This document shows positions 63,447 to 64,000 of a DNA stretch of 64,000 nt, piece by piece (position 1 is the stretch's first letter; each line of letters opens with the position of its first letter). The stretch is taken from contig OX638136.1 in assembly GCA_951804985.1 (NCBI GenBank), positions 2,297,852 through 2,361,851 of the forward strand. Reading direction: 5' to 3'. The stretch is from Dryomyza anilis (Eukaryota > Arthropoda > Insecta > Diptera > Dryomyzidae). The notes beneath the pieces were generated by a model. That model was not told where the DNA came from, searched no databases, and was given only the letters and a program-made list of their open reading frames with translations. The translations under genes were made by a program, and so were the position numbers.

Positions 63447-64000
63447 TATTAAATATATATATTTTTACTTTGTGTTATATATAAAAAAAAAACTTGTTTT
63501 TTATTTCACATTTATCTTAAAAACAATTTTCGTTACAGATTCAAGAGATTTAACTATTTTGTGGCTATTGCATCACCTATTCCCACCAGCAACAACTTCA
63601 TTCAAAGATTCGTCAGGAGCCAAAATAAAAAAGAAGTTTTCAATCAATGATTCACAGGAGTCTTTTATAATCATTGGAAAAACTACAAAAGTTGTGGATG
63701 ATAAACTGCAAATATTAAGACTGAGGAAGAAAAACATTCAGCCATGCATACTCGTAGTGGGTGATTTGGATGACGTAAAGGAAATGTATGCGTACGTTGA
63801 TGGAATCAGGTACCCATTAATGAGAGCGCTACGTGCTGCGGACGTATGCTTCAAAATTTTTTTTTATTTAACCTGAAATATCCTGAGGAATCCTCCATTT
63901 TTTATAATTTTATACAGATATATTTTTACAATATAAATGTACAAAAAAAGTGTACAAAAATATTTACAGTTATAAACGAGTTAAACTAAAATAAATAGTA

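Larger units (their letters stand above)
61655..63876 (+). pseudogene. Second gene of the CACTA-like element, multi-exon, with premature stop
   Basis: Probable exons are 61655-61757, 61816-62243, about 62600-62936, 62991-63144 and 63539-63876, with GT...AG boundaries at most joints; the 62243/62600 joint is unclear. An ~27-bp tandem duplication at 61997-62040 adds an in-frame TAA. The last exon has KVVDDKLQILRLRKKNIQPCILVVGDL, a pattern I recall from uncharacterised insect proteins paired with such transposases. Near 63855 a poly-T run shifts the frame, after which about 35 more family-like residues (YPEESSIFYNF type) are readable to about 63986. Function is unknown. Confidence 0.55.

Noticed and set aside
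1..64000. Exogenous virus genome or bacterial operon as the source of the window
   Set aside because: Introns, microsatellites, nested retrotransposons, SINE, LINE and mariner all indicate an insect chromosome; the virus-like genes belong to endogenous mobile elements.

Overview
The window is eukaryotic and almost entirely transposable elements (TEs). Several things point to a higher (schizophoran) fly: errantivirus-type Gypsy elements with env genes, a mariner-like element, a dispersed repeat resembling the INE-1/DINE family of flies, a tRNA-headed SINE ending in TTA repeats, and a complete Polinton/Maverick. The species cannot be named from sequence alone, and I recognise no ordinary host gene.

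The left four-fifths is one nested stack, resolved from LTR/TIR ends and target-site duplications (TSDs). (A) An outer errantivirus contributes broken env at 1-1171 and 50279-51047 and a 3' LTR at 51146-51772. (B) A second errantivirus, 1172-50274, sits inside A's env (TSD CAGC). Its leader and gag start are tandemly duplicated, and its env was later hit by a mariner (45167-46312) and a foldback element (46672-48241). (C) A minus-strand Gypsy element, about 1966-37885, sits in B's duplicated leader. (D) A minus-strand Gypsy element with 2.2-kb LTRs, 2587-34455 (TSD ATGT), sits in C's RNase H region. D carries gag, pol and an extra ORF with a Ulp1/SENP-like cysteine protease domain. (E) A LINE, 12475-15981 (TSD CGCTACT), and (F) a 16.9-kb Polinton, 16180-33081 (TSD GCCCCT), both sit in D's 5' LTR.

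The Polinton looks structurally complete. It has ~2-kb terminal inverted repeats (TIRs), protein-primed DNA polymerase B (two exons), integrase with chromodomain, packaging ATPase, adenovirus-like protease, major capsid and penton candidates, and several small conserved or unknown ORFs. Its TIRs carry protein-coding sequence: the first ~130 residues of PolB at the left end are repeated as the start of a different, acidic protein at the right end.

Right of 51.77 kb lies the Gypsy (412/mdg1-like) pol remnant that probably received element A, to about 54.46 kb. It is followed by AT-rich DNA with hairpins, an INE-1-like block and a long TA microsatellite (54.67-58.97 kb). From 58.97 kb to the end is a decayed DNA transposon of apparent CACTA/EnSpm-like type, with a C2H2-headed transposase split by a SINE and a second multi-exon ORF.

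Most genes outside the Polinton and the coding part of D are broken. The stack order gives relative ages: A, then B, then C, then D, then E and F. The near-identical D LTRs and Polinton TIRs indicate that D and F are young.
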